Shown piece after piece: positions 1 to 9,496 of a DNA stretch of 64,000 nucleotides. The stretch lies in assembly GCA_022836615.1 (NCBI GenBank), contig MU405252.1, positions 62,001 to 126,000 of the forward strand, in the 5' to 3' direction. How positions within the stretch are numbered: the first letter of the stretch is position 1; every line of letters starts with the position of its first letter. The notes under the pieces are model-generated. The model saw only the letters and a program-made list of their open reading frames with translations. It was not told where the DNA came from and ran no database searches. The stretch is from Annulohypoxylon bovei var. microspora. Taxonomy: Eukaryota; Ascomycota; Sordariomycetes; Xylariales; Hypoxylaceae. A program made the translations under genes and the position numbers.

Positions 1-332
1 GCCAACCTTGGAAGTCCTGTTAAAGATGAATTGTGGCTTATGAAATACGAATTTGTGGCTTGAGATTTTAGCGGGTATAGGTATCCGGGACCCTCCTTGG
101 AAACCTTGGAAGTTTAAACAGCCAGGGGTTTATTTGAATGGGTGGCATTCTTTCAACTGTCATCATCTAACCCGACAACTTTTTATATACAGTACAAACG
201 AACATTTACAACGAAGGCTTCTACAAGAAAGAGGTCGACTATACAATCATTAGCCCTGAAAGGGCCTCCCATCCTCCCGACAGTTCCTTCGTTTTACCTG
301 ACAGTTTATAAGTCTCCAGCCGCGACGTCAAA
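1..332 (+). promoter_or_regulatory. Upstream region of the AP-1 beta gene
   Basis: No supported gene is seen here. The stretch is the promoter and 5' leader of the beta-adaptin gene that starts at 333. It has a TATA-like word near 182-190 and pyrimidine-rich sequence just before the start codon. Short open frames overlap the start codon, but nothing supports them as genes. Confidence 0.5.
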
Positions 333-2716
333 ATGTCGGCGGTCAGTCGCATTCGCGGCGCTTTCGCCGTACCTAGGAAGGGCGAGACGTTCGAGTTGCG
401 AGCTGGTCTAGTATCTCAGTATGCTTGGGAGAGGAAGGAATCAATCCAGAAGACCATTATGGCTATGACATTAGGTAAAGATGTGTCACAGCTATTTCCA
501 GATGTGCTGAAGAATATCGCGACTGGCGACCTCGACCAAAAGAAGCTAGTCTACCTCTATCTAATGTAAGTAGCTAGGGCATCTAGAAGTCCGTCATAAC
601 AGTGAACTTATGAGACTTATAGGAACTATGCCAAGTCGCATCCCGATTTATGTATCCTGGCTGTCAACACCTTCGTTCAAGACTCGGAAGACCCGAACCC
701 TCTTATAAGAGCACTCGCTATCAGGACAATGGGTTGCATCCGAGTAGATAAGATGGTCGATTACATGGAAGAGCCCCTGAGGAAAACGCTACGAGACGAA
801 TCGCCCTACGTACGGAAAACCGCCGCTATCTGTGTCGCAAAGCTCTTCGACTTGAATCCCTCTATGTGCATAGAAAACGGGTTCTTAGAGACGCTCCAAG
901 AGATGATCGGTGACCCTAACCCTATGGTTGTTGCAAATTCGGTGCAAGCTCTAGCAGAAATAACCGAGACGGCACCCGAGACGAAGGCATTAGTGATAAG
1001 CCCGGCAGCTCTCAAAAAGTTGCTTATGGCACTAAACGAGTGTACGGAATGGGGTAGAGTGACAATCCTGTCGACCTTGGCAGACTATCCCCCTCAGGAT
1101 GTGAAGGAGTCGGAGCATATCTGCGAAAGAGTAGCGCCGCAGTTCCAACATGTCAACCCAAGTGTCGTGCTTGCCGCCGTTAAGGTAGTCTTTATTCATA
1201 TGAGGTTAATTAATGGTGACCTTGTTCGACAATATCTGAAGAAGATGGCACCTCCCCTAGGTTAGTATGTCACAATCCCCTCTATGATTATTGCTAATAT
1301 GTATAGTCACCCTCGTCGCATCCGCCCCTGAAGTTCAATACGTCGCACTGCGAAACATCGACCTCCTTTTACAAGCCAAGCCCGACATCCTTAGCAAGGA
1401 ACTTAGAGTATTCTTCTGCAAATACAACGACCCCCCTTATGTCAAACTCCAGAAGCTCGAGATCATGGTGAGAATAGCAAACGAGAAGAATTATGAACAA
1501 CTACTGGCCGAATTAAAAGAGTATGCCTTAGAAGTGGATATGGACTTTGTTCGAAGAGCCGTCAAGGCTATTGGGCAGGTCGCGATCAAGATCGAGGGAG
1601 CAAGCGAAAAATGTGTCAACGCATTGTTGGATCTGATTGCTACCAAGGTCAACTATGTGGTTCAAGAGGTTATTGTGGTCATCAAAGATATCCTACGGAA
1701 GTATCCCGGCTACGAAGGGGTCATCCCGACACTTTGCAATCACATCGACGAGCTAGACGAGCCTACAGCTAGGGGTTCGTTAATATGGATTGTCGGCGAG
1801 TATGCCGAGAAGATCAATAACGCCGATGAGATATTGGCAAGCTTCGTGGAGGGTTTCATGGAAGAATTCACACAGACACAATTACAGATCTTGACGGCCG
1901 TTGTCAAACTATTTTTGAAAAAGCCAGGCAACAATCAGGGACTAGTACAAAAGGTTCTGCAGGCGGCGACAGCGGAGAATGACAATCCAGATATTCGAGA
2001 TCGAGCATACGTCTACTGGCGACTTCTGTCAGGGGATCTTGAAATCGCAAAGGTACGATGTTCCGAGCTCCCTTTTTTTCCTTGGCTGCCAAGCTAACAA
2101 AATTTAGAACATCATTCTATCACCAAAGCCGGCCATCACAACAACAATGACCAGCTTACCAACAACTCTGCTGGAACAACTTCTTGGCGAGCTGTCAACG
2201 TTAGCCTCTGTCTACCACAAGCCCCCGGAGTCATTCGTTGGCAAAGGACGTTTTGGCGCCGACGAAATTCAAAGAGCAGCCATCCAGGAACAGCGACAGA
2301 ACGCGGCCGAGAATCCCATCGCCGCATCGGTCGCGACTTCTCAAAACGGGCAACAGTCGCAGAACAATATCGAAAATCTCTTGGATATCGATTTCGACGG
2401 TGCGGCGCCGGCCTCGCAAGAGCAGAACTCAGCATCAGCCACACCGGAGCGCGTAGCAAGCCCGGCTGCTGGAGGCCCGTCGGGTGGAATGGCGGATATG
2501 ATGGGTCTCTTCGATGCTCCGGCGCCTCAAAGCAACGTCGCTAGTGCTAGCGGTAGTGGCGTAAACGATATTATGAACGGATTTGGGGGACTGGACTTGA
2601 GCGGGTCGAGCCAGCCTCCGCCAGCAGGAGTGCAACTCGGTCACCCAAGCGGAAGTGGAAGCGGAAGCACGGAGCAGAAGGGTTCGAACAACGATGACCT
2701 ACTGGGTCTCTTCTAG
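333..2716 (+). CDS. apl2: AP-1 complex subunit beta (beta-adaptin)
   Basis: Large subunit of the clathrin adaptor AP-1, which sorts cargo at the trans-Golgi and endosomes. Four exons, 333-565, 623-1260, 1307-2052 and 2108-2716, join in frame to 741 aa. Introns are 57, 46 and 55 bp with GT-AG ends; both junctions I compared with animal beta-adaptins (residues around MNYAK and APPLVTL) are as expected. The first ~580 residues are the helical adaptin trunk, including the conserved NPMVVANSVQALAEI segment. The tail is a Ser/Gly/Ala-rich hinge with a clathrin-box motif LLDID at about 630-634, and the protein ends DDLLGLF. The animal appendage (ear) domain is missing, which is normal for fungal AP-1 beta at about 730 aa. 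It is convergent with the BolA gene. AP-2 beta is the alternative, but the length and tail favour AP-1. Confidence 0.93.
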
Positions 2717-3270
2717 GCGAAGCGAGACAAAGAGCCTCACCAAGTGGAAACTCAGAATCCTTGGACCGATGGTGGTCGTGGGAAACCGGGGGATGACTTA
2801 TTGGATCTGTGAAGGAGTGGACTTTGTAAGGGGTTACAATAGTAGCAAGGTGTCTGTCAGGCGAAAAGGCCCCTAAGGGGGAGACTTGAAAATTATCGGT
2901 ACCCCTTGACTAACAACGAGACCAAGGCCTAGTTTATTAGATGAGAAATCATGACGCGAGGAAAGGTTCCCGACTATTCCGTCTCTCCAAGCCTAGTGCT
3001 GTGTGCCTATGCCTTATGCAAATCAATGTCCATTTGTCGATTCCCTTCGCCTTAGCAGGTTATGTCCAGTAGCTATCTCATCCTCGCCCCTCCTCCCCAC
3101 AACGGGCACTTGGTTTGTGCGTCTGCGCATCCAACGATGGTATCACATCCCAGCTCTGTAGGTACTCAATTCGACTCAAATCGCGATACAAGCCATTCCA
3201 TCTGACAACCCCCTCATATCGCACTTCCTGACCCTTTTTTTTTTTCATCATGCCATATCGTGCCATCCCT
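2717..3270. other. Convergent intergenic region
   Basis: The 3' ends of the beta-adaptin and BolA genes face each other across about 550 bp. A T11 run (A-rich in the BolA reading direction) lies near 3235-3245. No gene is supported here. Confidence 0.5.
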
Positions 3271-3777
3271 TCAAGCATCAACACCCTCCACATGCCCCTG
3301 GACGGTGCCGGCTAGCGGCGGGCCCGTGCTCGCGGCGGCGGCGGCGGCGTTGTCGCTCGCCCACTCCTCGGGCGTCTGGCACTTCGCGCTCCACGCGTGT
3401 ATCGCGGCGATCTCATCCTTGAGCGCGGCGTTGACGGCGCGGTGGCGCTTCAGGCGGTTGAGCCCGACGAATTGGGGCGACACGATTAGGGACGCGAAGG
3501 ATTGGCCGCAGCCGCCTGGATCTGGGGTGGTTAGTTACGGGGATACCGTTGCCGGGAAGGTCGGGAGAAGTGGAGGTGGGATGTAAATAGCAAGGAAGGC
3601 AGGAAGGAAGGACAGGAATAGGGAGCGGCGAGAGGAGTGGAAAGAAGAAAGGGGAAGTTTGCGGTTGGGGGGAGGAAGCGACGTACTGGACATATCGATC
3701 ACCTCGACGTGAACGGCCTTAAGTCGCTCGGTAAGCGCCGCTTTGAGCGACGTCTCGGTGATCGTGGATTCGCTCAT
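3271..3777 (-). CDS. BolA-like protein (Fra2/BOLA2 type)
   Basis: BolA proteins pair with monothiol glutaredoxins to bind 2Fe-2S clusters; the cytosolic Fra2/BOLA2 type relays iron status to transcription factors. Exon 1 is 3777-3687 and exon 2 runs from 3521 (or 3515) to 3271, giving 113 or 111 aa. The product has the family order: N-terminal helix, VEVIDMS, a GCGQSF motif with the expected cluster-ligand Cys, SLIVSPQF, then RHRAVNAALKDEIAAIHA with the conserved RHR and His. Two in-frame acceptors six bases apart lie directly before the GCGQ motif, so that junction is uncertain. The 165-bp intron is strongly polypyrimidine on the coding strand. I chose ATG 3777; an in-frame ATG at 3798 would add seven residues. 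The gene is divergent from NIF3, with a mobile element in between. Confidence 0.88.
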
Positions 3778-4190
3778 CTTGCGCGGGTGTTGTCGCACGG
3801 CAGTAGCCCTTTATTGTCTGAAGAACTGTGCTGGGTTGCCAATTTCACGTTGTCCGCAGTTCCGTGCGCGCAATGGTAGAAAGAAAAGATTCGTCGAGTT
3901 TTGGTCGCAAGGTGAGATGTCTTAAAAAAGGGATAACGACTGACAAATGCCCCGCGATGATGAAATAACGATCTCGGTTTGTAATAGCGAGACAGCTCCG
4001 ACGAGGGAGGGTAAGTGGGGTGTGGGGTGTGGGGATTTTGTGGCTGGAGCTTGTGAGGCGGAAGCTGGGTAGCACTAAATGTTGACGTTGGGCGGTTTTG
4101 CTAGGGGTGTCTCATACGATAAGATAAGATATAACTGTACCTCCTATGTAGTTTATCTGAACTTGCTGGTTGGTAAACGACTATTTATTG
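3778..4190. promoter_or_regulatory. BolA-side half of the BolA/NIF3 divergent promoter
   Basis: About 410 bp between the BolA start and the LTR element. It probably carries the BolA promoter. GATA words (GATAAGATAAGATA) lie at about 4118-4131. No gene is supported. Confidence 0.4.
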
Positions 4191-4194
4191 GTAC

Positions 4195-4294
4195 TGTGGG
4201 GTGGTCAGGTGACCAATGAGATATAAGGGTTATTCCTGTGTTTTAGATCAAAGTTTAAACCTAAGAAAAACAACAACACTTTACCCACCTGACA
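4195..4294. repeat. Left 100-bp LTR of the 4.2-5.1 kb element
   Basis: Begins TGTGGGGTGG and ends CCACCTGACA. It is identical to 5030-5129 and is preceded by the GTAC duplication. Confidence 0.88.
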
Positions 4295-5029
4295 TCTTGA
4301 CGAGAGCTGCACGATTTCGAACTGGTAGACCTGCACGTTTTTTTTCCCATTGCGGGGCGCTGGCCCTTATTGGCCTCGTCTGGCTGTTTCTGTTGTTTCT
4401 GACTTTTACTGGCCTTTTACTGAAGAACCTGATCAATTGACGAGAACGAATTAACTGGTAATAAACTGGCAACGATGAACTATTAAGAACTGGGGATGAA
4501 GAGCAACTGCAACTAGGCCTTTTCGGCTTTTGAGGGAAACAATGAATTAATCAGACGACGATCCGTTTTGGGACCAAGACCACACCCTATTCAACCACTA
4601 CAATCCGATAATCACCAAGCGATTCACATCTAAGCTTACGTTTTCTGTTGTTGTTTCGGTTTTTCCCTCGTTTTCGTTGTTTCGTCGGTTGAGACCGCCT
4701 CGCCGAGCGCTTTCGCCCTGAGTTCGGCCAGGACGCGGTTCCCCGATCGTGTAGGCTACGACCAATCATAGCTGGAATATACCTGAGCCGAGGTGACTGG
4801 GTGGTTGGGATGACTGTGGTCTGCAGTGTATTGTGTGGTGGCTGTTTGTTCTGGTGCATGCGTGCCGTAGCTATCAGTGGTGGGGCAGAGATCGGTTGGG
4901 GTTGGTCAAACCCGGTGGGATGGTGATTAGGAGTGAGATTCTGAGCAGTAATGGATGGCGGTGGCAAGGGTGGGAATAGCTTCTGGGTTTGGTTTTGAGG
5001 GCGTTGCCCTCAAGGGAGTATGGGCCGAG

Positions 5030-5129
5030 TGTGGGGTGGTCAGGTGACCAATGAGATATAAGGGTTATTCCTGTGTTTTAGATCAAAGTTTAAACCTAAG
5101 AAAAACAACAACACTTTACCCACCTGACA
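5030..5129. repeat. Right 100-bp LTR of the 4.2-5.1 kb element
   Basis: Identical to 4195-4294 and followed by GTAC at 5130-5133. Its CCAAT and TATA-like words lie about 95-115 bp before the first NIF3 ATG. Confidence 0.88.
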
Positions 5130-5163
5130 GTACCTACTTAAGAGACGGTGGGCTCCGAATGCG

Positions 5164-6493
5164 ATGTTCTTCTGTCGACAGTCTAATTATTTAAAGGTTT
5201 TATCAAAACATATATCATTCCACTCACCTCCTCTTTTTAATACTTATAAGATTGGGGGAGTAAGATCGATATTTAATACCACAAACCTCCGTAGAAACTC
5301 AAATATACTACGAGGTCAAACACAGAGCTTCAAAGCTGATTACACGTTCACACGACAGGAGCGTAGCTTTAGCACATCAAGAGTCATGGCGGCACCACCC
5401 GCAGCTTCTCTTACGGATGCGGTGGTTACGGCGATGAAGACACTGTCAGTAGTCCCTACGAACCCCTTTCTTACTATTCATCTGAGTAGCACATTGGACT
5501 AACATTACTCATAGCTTCCCGGAAGAGCTAGCAGACAGTGCATGGGATAATACAGGGTGTAAGACATAAATACATGGTCTATAATATCACTGATGAAACT
5601 AATATTAACATAGTACTTCTTGGACAGGCGCCATTGCCAGCGTCGATGAAGGTTGAAAGGGAGGCCAGGGGGACGGTTCTTCTCACGAATGACTTGACGT
5701 CGCCCGTAGTTGATGAGGCTCTGAAAGAAGGCGCTAAGATGATTATCTGCTACCGTAAGAATCGTGCCTCACTACCACATCTGCCAAGCCTGGCCATGGT
5801 TCCGTTGACTGACACTGTACAGACCCGGTCATCTTCAGACCCCTAAAGTCTCTTACTACTAAGGACCCGATGCAGACACTCCTCCTACGCCTAGCCACCG
5901 AGAGGGTTTCCGTCTACTGCCCACACACAGCTATGGATGCGGCTAGTGGAGGGTTGAACGACTGGCTCTGTGACATTCTTCTAGACGGAGAACAGCAGGT
6001 TAAACGTACAGTGGTTCAGCCCATTTCTCGACCTCTACCCGAAGGGCACGAATACACCGGCTACGGACGCACGGTTGAACTGGGTCGACCCGTGACCTTG
6101 CAAATCCTCCTGAAGCGGCTCTCTGCTGGTTTAGGTAACCAGCGCTACATGATGGTCGCCCTGCCGCCGTCCTTGAAAGGTCTCACCAACACACAGGAAA
6201 TCTCTAAGGTGGCCGTCTGCGCCGGTTCGGGGGCAGATATTCTCAAGGATACTGACGCCCAGGTCCTTGTGACAGGCGAGATGGCTCACCATTACGCGCT
6301 TCGACACACCCAGCTCGGTCAGATCGTTGTCACTGTCTTCCATAGCAACTCAGAGCGGAAGTACCTGGAGTCGAGACTTAAACCTATGCTCGAGGTCGAA
6401 TTGGAGACCACGGCGTATGGCGATACGCGCGTGGTCGTCAGTAAGGCGGACCGCGACCCGTTCGAGGTGATTGATGTGAGAGATTTAGCTTAA
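5164..6493 (+). CDS. NIF3/DUF34-like dinuclear metal protein
   Basis: Member of the NIF3 (NGG1-interacting factor 3, YbgI/YqfO) family, conserved proteins that hold two metal ions; the cellular role is poorly defined. Exons 5164-5444, 5515-5558, 5614-5754 and 5823-6493 join to 378 aa. Junctions restore the family motifs: WDNTGLLL, the CYHPVIF metal-site segment and PHTAMDAASGGLNDWL. The C-terminal part has GSGAD, VTGEMAHH and a late HSNSERKYL segment, as in the family. The first ~74 residues are basic, rich in Ser/Asn/Arg and end RSFSTSR, a typical ascomycete mitochondrial presequence ending. An in-frame ATG at 5386 would give a 304-aa form without it. The upstream flank is an LTR element. 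It is convergent with Vps51. Confidence 0.92.
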
Positions 6494-6654
6494 GGATTCA
6501 AACTGGGACCTGTCGACTTCGTTGAAGTTGTAATTGGCATGGCTATCCTGTACAATTCGTCGACATTTACCCAATTTGGTGAAACCAGCGAGGTGGCGAC
6601 GGAGGTCACAGGTCTTAATGGTTAGGACAACATCGGTTGTAGATACCCAAATAA

Positions 6655-7677
6655 TCACGAGTTGTTCATACCCAGCTCCCGCCAGTTCCCCTTACTTGGT
6701 TCACCTTTGATGGCTGCATCGCCGTCCTCTATGCATGCGTCCACATCAATACCGCCGAGGCCTTGCTCTTTCCATACCAACAGGAGTCTTCGTGGCATCT
6801 TCCACGCCTGTCTTGCGTCCTCTAAACGTCCTTCGTTGACAAGTGCTCGTATCTTATCCGGGGCGTCTAAAACTTCAGTAGCGAGTTGTTTCGTCCGCGC
6901 TTTTCGCTTCCGTGCCTCCTCTGCTTCGGCCCTGGCTGCATCGGGTGGTGGAACAGACTTCCGTAGCAAATCCCGTATTGCTGAGGCTTGCGAGTATATC
7001 TGTGCAATAGCCGGATCAAGCGTAGACGCCATTGGGTTCAACGGGTCCATATTCGTTCGCATCTTACTCATCCATCAGCACCATGAATCTTCCCTAGCCT
7101 GCCTTACCCGATCCAACCCAATCGGGTGAAATGAAAATAGGGGGGAACCAACCTTCCGTATCGTCTCCGTAGCCGTAATCAACTTGCTGTAATTATCGTA
7201 GACCAGCGCCTTCTTCTCGGCATCCAGGGCCCGCGTCTCGCCCAGCACGCGCGTGTACAGGCGCAGCAGCTCCTCCATGCCGTTGTCGGCCAGCGCGCGC
7301 TTGACGAAGGCGTCGGCGTCGAAGTCCGGCTTGTCCATCTCGCTCGGCGCCACCTCCGAGTACTGCTCGTGCTGCGGCCCACCCGACGTCTCGCCGAACG
7401 GGTCCGTCACCTCGACCACCGGCGCCGCCTGCTTCTTCAGGTTGTAGTACGCGCGCAGGGCCGCGCGGCTGCTCTTCGTCGCCGCGGACGCGGACGAGGG
7501 AAGCGTGGGTGTGGAGGAGGACGAGGAGGAGTTGGGGTTGGGACTGCCGGAGAGCTTCGGCGAGCCGATGGGCGACCGCGATGCGTCGAGGCTGGGCCGC
7601 GTCGATGAGGTCGGCGTCGTGCCTTGGTACGAGTTCATGCGCCGCGGGGGGTCGCGGGGGGTCGCTATTGTGGACAT
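6655..7677 (-). CDS. vps51: Vps51 homologue, GARP tethering complex subunit
   Basis: Vps51/Vps67 is the small subunit of the GARP tether for endosome-to-Golgi retrograde vesicles. Exon 1 is 7677-7153 and exon 2 is 7062-6655, with a 90-bp intron; the product is 310 aa. The N-terminal ~80 residues are Ser/Pro/Thr-rich and disordered. Then comes ALRAYYNLK, the DPFD-type start of the Vps51 domain, YSKLITATETIRK at the splice site, and MRTNMDPLNPM followed by DPAIAQIYSQ directly after it, which is the most conserved part of the family. A charged helical segment and a basic C-terminal region follow. The start codon is the first ATG of the frame. It is divergent from RMI1 across 419 bp. Confidence 0.9.
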
Positions 7678-8096
7678 TTTTTAGTGACCGTCCTTGCAAG
7701 TAGTTGAATGTCTAGGTTTGGAGGGTTGAGATATCAGTTCTTCGATTTAGGGGTTATCGTCGTGATGTTGCTAGAAGTTTACAGATTACAGGTTTAGGTT
7801 CAGGCCAAGCCAAGATTAGTGAGGCTTTAGTGCATTAGTGGCAGATCTCCCGGTGATCATAGCGTACGAAGCCACTGTGGCGGGAGCTATCAAGCTGCTG
7901 GTTGCCGTGTAATACTAGCCCAGATCGCACCTCACTTTTCAATGGCCCAACTAATTAAATCGTAATATTTAACATTTATAAAGTTTCACTTAGATTAGTT
8001 TCTTCCCTCTTCACATAACTTATTCATATGTATTTATGAATAGTCTAGAAAAATGAAGGCTCACATGAACAGGGTTATCACAAAACATCCTTCACC
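7678..8096. promoter_or_regulatory. Divergent promoter Vps51 / RMI1
   Basis: 419 bp shared by two genes read outward. It is AT-rich near 7960-8040. A CCAAT-type word was not clearly seen, and nothing else is recognised. Confidence 0.4.
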
Positions 8097-8864
8097 ATGA
8101 GTGCAGACTTACCAGCGCAAATCCGCGCCAGCCTACTAAGCCAGGGGCTGCCCATCCCATCGCTAGCATGGATCCAGAGCGCCTTACCCAACCGGAACCC
8201 GTTACCTCCGCTACCCGCCCTAGTCGCCACGGTCAAAACGCGTCTCCTCGCCGCAGACCTAACCAACGCGGCCCTCCTCGAGCCGCCCGGCCCGTCGTTC
8301 CCGCCTAACCTAGGCAACCCGGAGGTCAAGGAGATCAAGCTACCTCGCGACGTCCCCGTCCAGGTCCTCGACATCGACAACCTGACCAAGAGCAAGTGGG
8401 AGCAGGTCGAGGAGCTCGAGGCCATCGCGCGCGGCGAGCAGACCCGCGGCCGCGAGGTCATCCGACTACCCATGGGCAACGAGGACGACGACGACGCCGG
8501 GGTCGGCGACAGCACGCCGTCGACGCAGGCCACGACGGGGCGTAACGCCGCCCTCAACGCTAGCATCGCGAACGCGGCGGCCGCGTCGAAGGGCGCGACG
8601 CACCGCCTCGTGCTCCAGGATTGCAAGGGCCAGAAGGCGCACGCGATCGAGCTGAGGCGCGTAGACCGGATCGGCGTAGGCACGCTTAATATCGGCGAGA
8701 AGATGATGATTAAGAGGGGCGCGACGGTCGCGAGAGGCATCTTGCTGCTTGAGCCCGCGACGTGTGTTGTCTTGGGCGGGAAGGTGGAGGCTTGGCAGAA
8801 GGCGTGGGTGGATGGGCGGTTGGCGAGGTTGAAGGAGGCTGTGGGTGCTGATGTTCGCGGCTGA
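8097..8864 (+). CDS. rmi1: RMI1-like RecQ-mediated genome instability protein 1
   Basis: RMI1 is the OB-fold partner of the RecQ helicase and topoisomerase III in the complex that dissolves double Holliday junctions. The gene is a single exon of 255 aa. An N-terminal helical part is followed by the hallmark stretch LPRDVPVQVLDIDNLTKSKW and EQVEELEAI at roughly 82-112, then an acidic, low-complexity linker (DDDDAG), and the OB-fold segment THRLVLQDCKGQKAHAIEL, then LNIGEKMMIKRGATVARGILLLEP. The order and spacing match fungal RMI1 (DUF1767/RMI1_N). It is GC-rich and lies tightly next to Vps51. The identification rests on these motifs only. Confidence 0.87.
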   Translation: MSADLPAQIRASLLSQGLPIPSLAWIQSALPNRNPLPPLPALVATVKTRLLAADLTNAALLEPPGPSFPPNLGNPEVKEIKLPRDVPVQVLDIDNLTKSKWEQVEELEAIARGEQTRGREVIRLPMGNEDDDDAGVGDSTPSTQATTGRNAALNASIANAAAASKGATHRLVLQDCKGQKAHAIELRRVDRIGVGTLNIGEKMMIKRGATVARGILLLEPATCVVLGGKVEAWQKAWVDGRLARLKEAVGADVRG

Positions 8865-9496
8865 AACTTACCTAGGCCTTCAAGGTTGTTGCGGTGGAAA
8901 TTACAGATGGGTGAATAGAGTGAAGAGAACTCATGTCTTGCTACTTATCCCAAGTACGCTCTCCATATGAAAGGGGTATGAAGTTACCTAGATATGGGCA
9001 TACACAACTTGAAAAAAAAAATGAAGTAAATAGCACAAAAGGGGCAAGAATTTCTAGTACCATATCAAGTTTTAGTAAACAACTTATATTAAGTGGCTAC
9101 TATAGTCTCTTCCTATATCAACGGTAAGATATTCGTTGAGATATCTCATATTAGGTAAGATCCGTGATGCTGGATAGGGATAAACAGGGATCTGCTAGGG
9201 ACAGAAGGGGGCTCCTGCAGTCCCTGAAAACCGGATCCGGGGGCGGCTATTTTTAGTGGACTTGACCCGAATTTCAGGTCGCGCTTTCTGTAATTTCCGT
9301 TTGACACGCTATCAACATCAAACTTCAACCGTCCAACAACATATTACCTAGCCATCCGTGTAAACCTGGTGCTTCCCTTATAAAGCTTTCTTAATGATAC
9401 TAGGTATACGATCAATGTTGATAACGCGTGACTCATTATAGGTCTCATGAGTTGCCATGACCGTCAGCCACAGTATTTGAAGCCCGATCTAAGAAT
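8865..9496. other. Intergenic region before the membrane glycosidase
   Basis: 632 bp with A-rich tracts and a GAGATATCTC palindrome at about 9139. It likely holds the RMI1 3' end and the promoter of the next gene. No gene is seen. Confidence 0.45.

Larger units (their letters stand above)
4195..5129. mobile_element. TRIM-like miniature LTR element (935 bp)
   Basis: Two direct repeats of exactly 100 bp, 4195-4294 and 5030-5129, are identical in every base. Each begins TGTGGGG and ends CTGACA, so they have the TG...CA ends of LTRs. The 4-bp word GTAC flanks the element on both sides (4191-4194 and 5130-5133) as a target-site duplication. The 735-bp interior has no credible coding sequence, so this is a non-autonomous terminal-repeat element in miniature. 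Inside each repeat are a CCAAT word and a TATA-like ATATAAGG, so the LTR could act as a promoter. I could not recognise a tRNA primer-binding site. Identical LTRs suggest a recent insertion. It ends 34 bp before the first NIF3 ATG. Confidence 0.85.

Noticed and set aside
7193..7703. Long frames on both strands over Vps51 exon 1
   Set aside because: Shadows of the GC-rich N-terminal coding exon.
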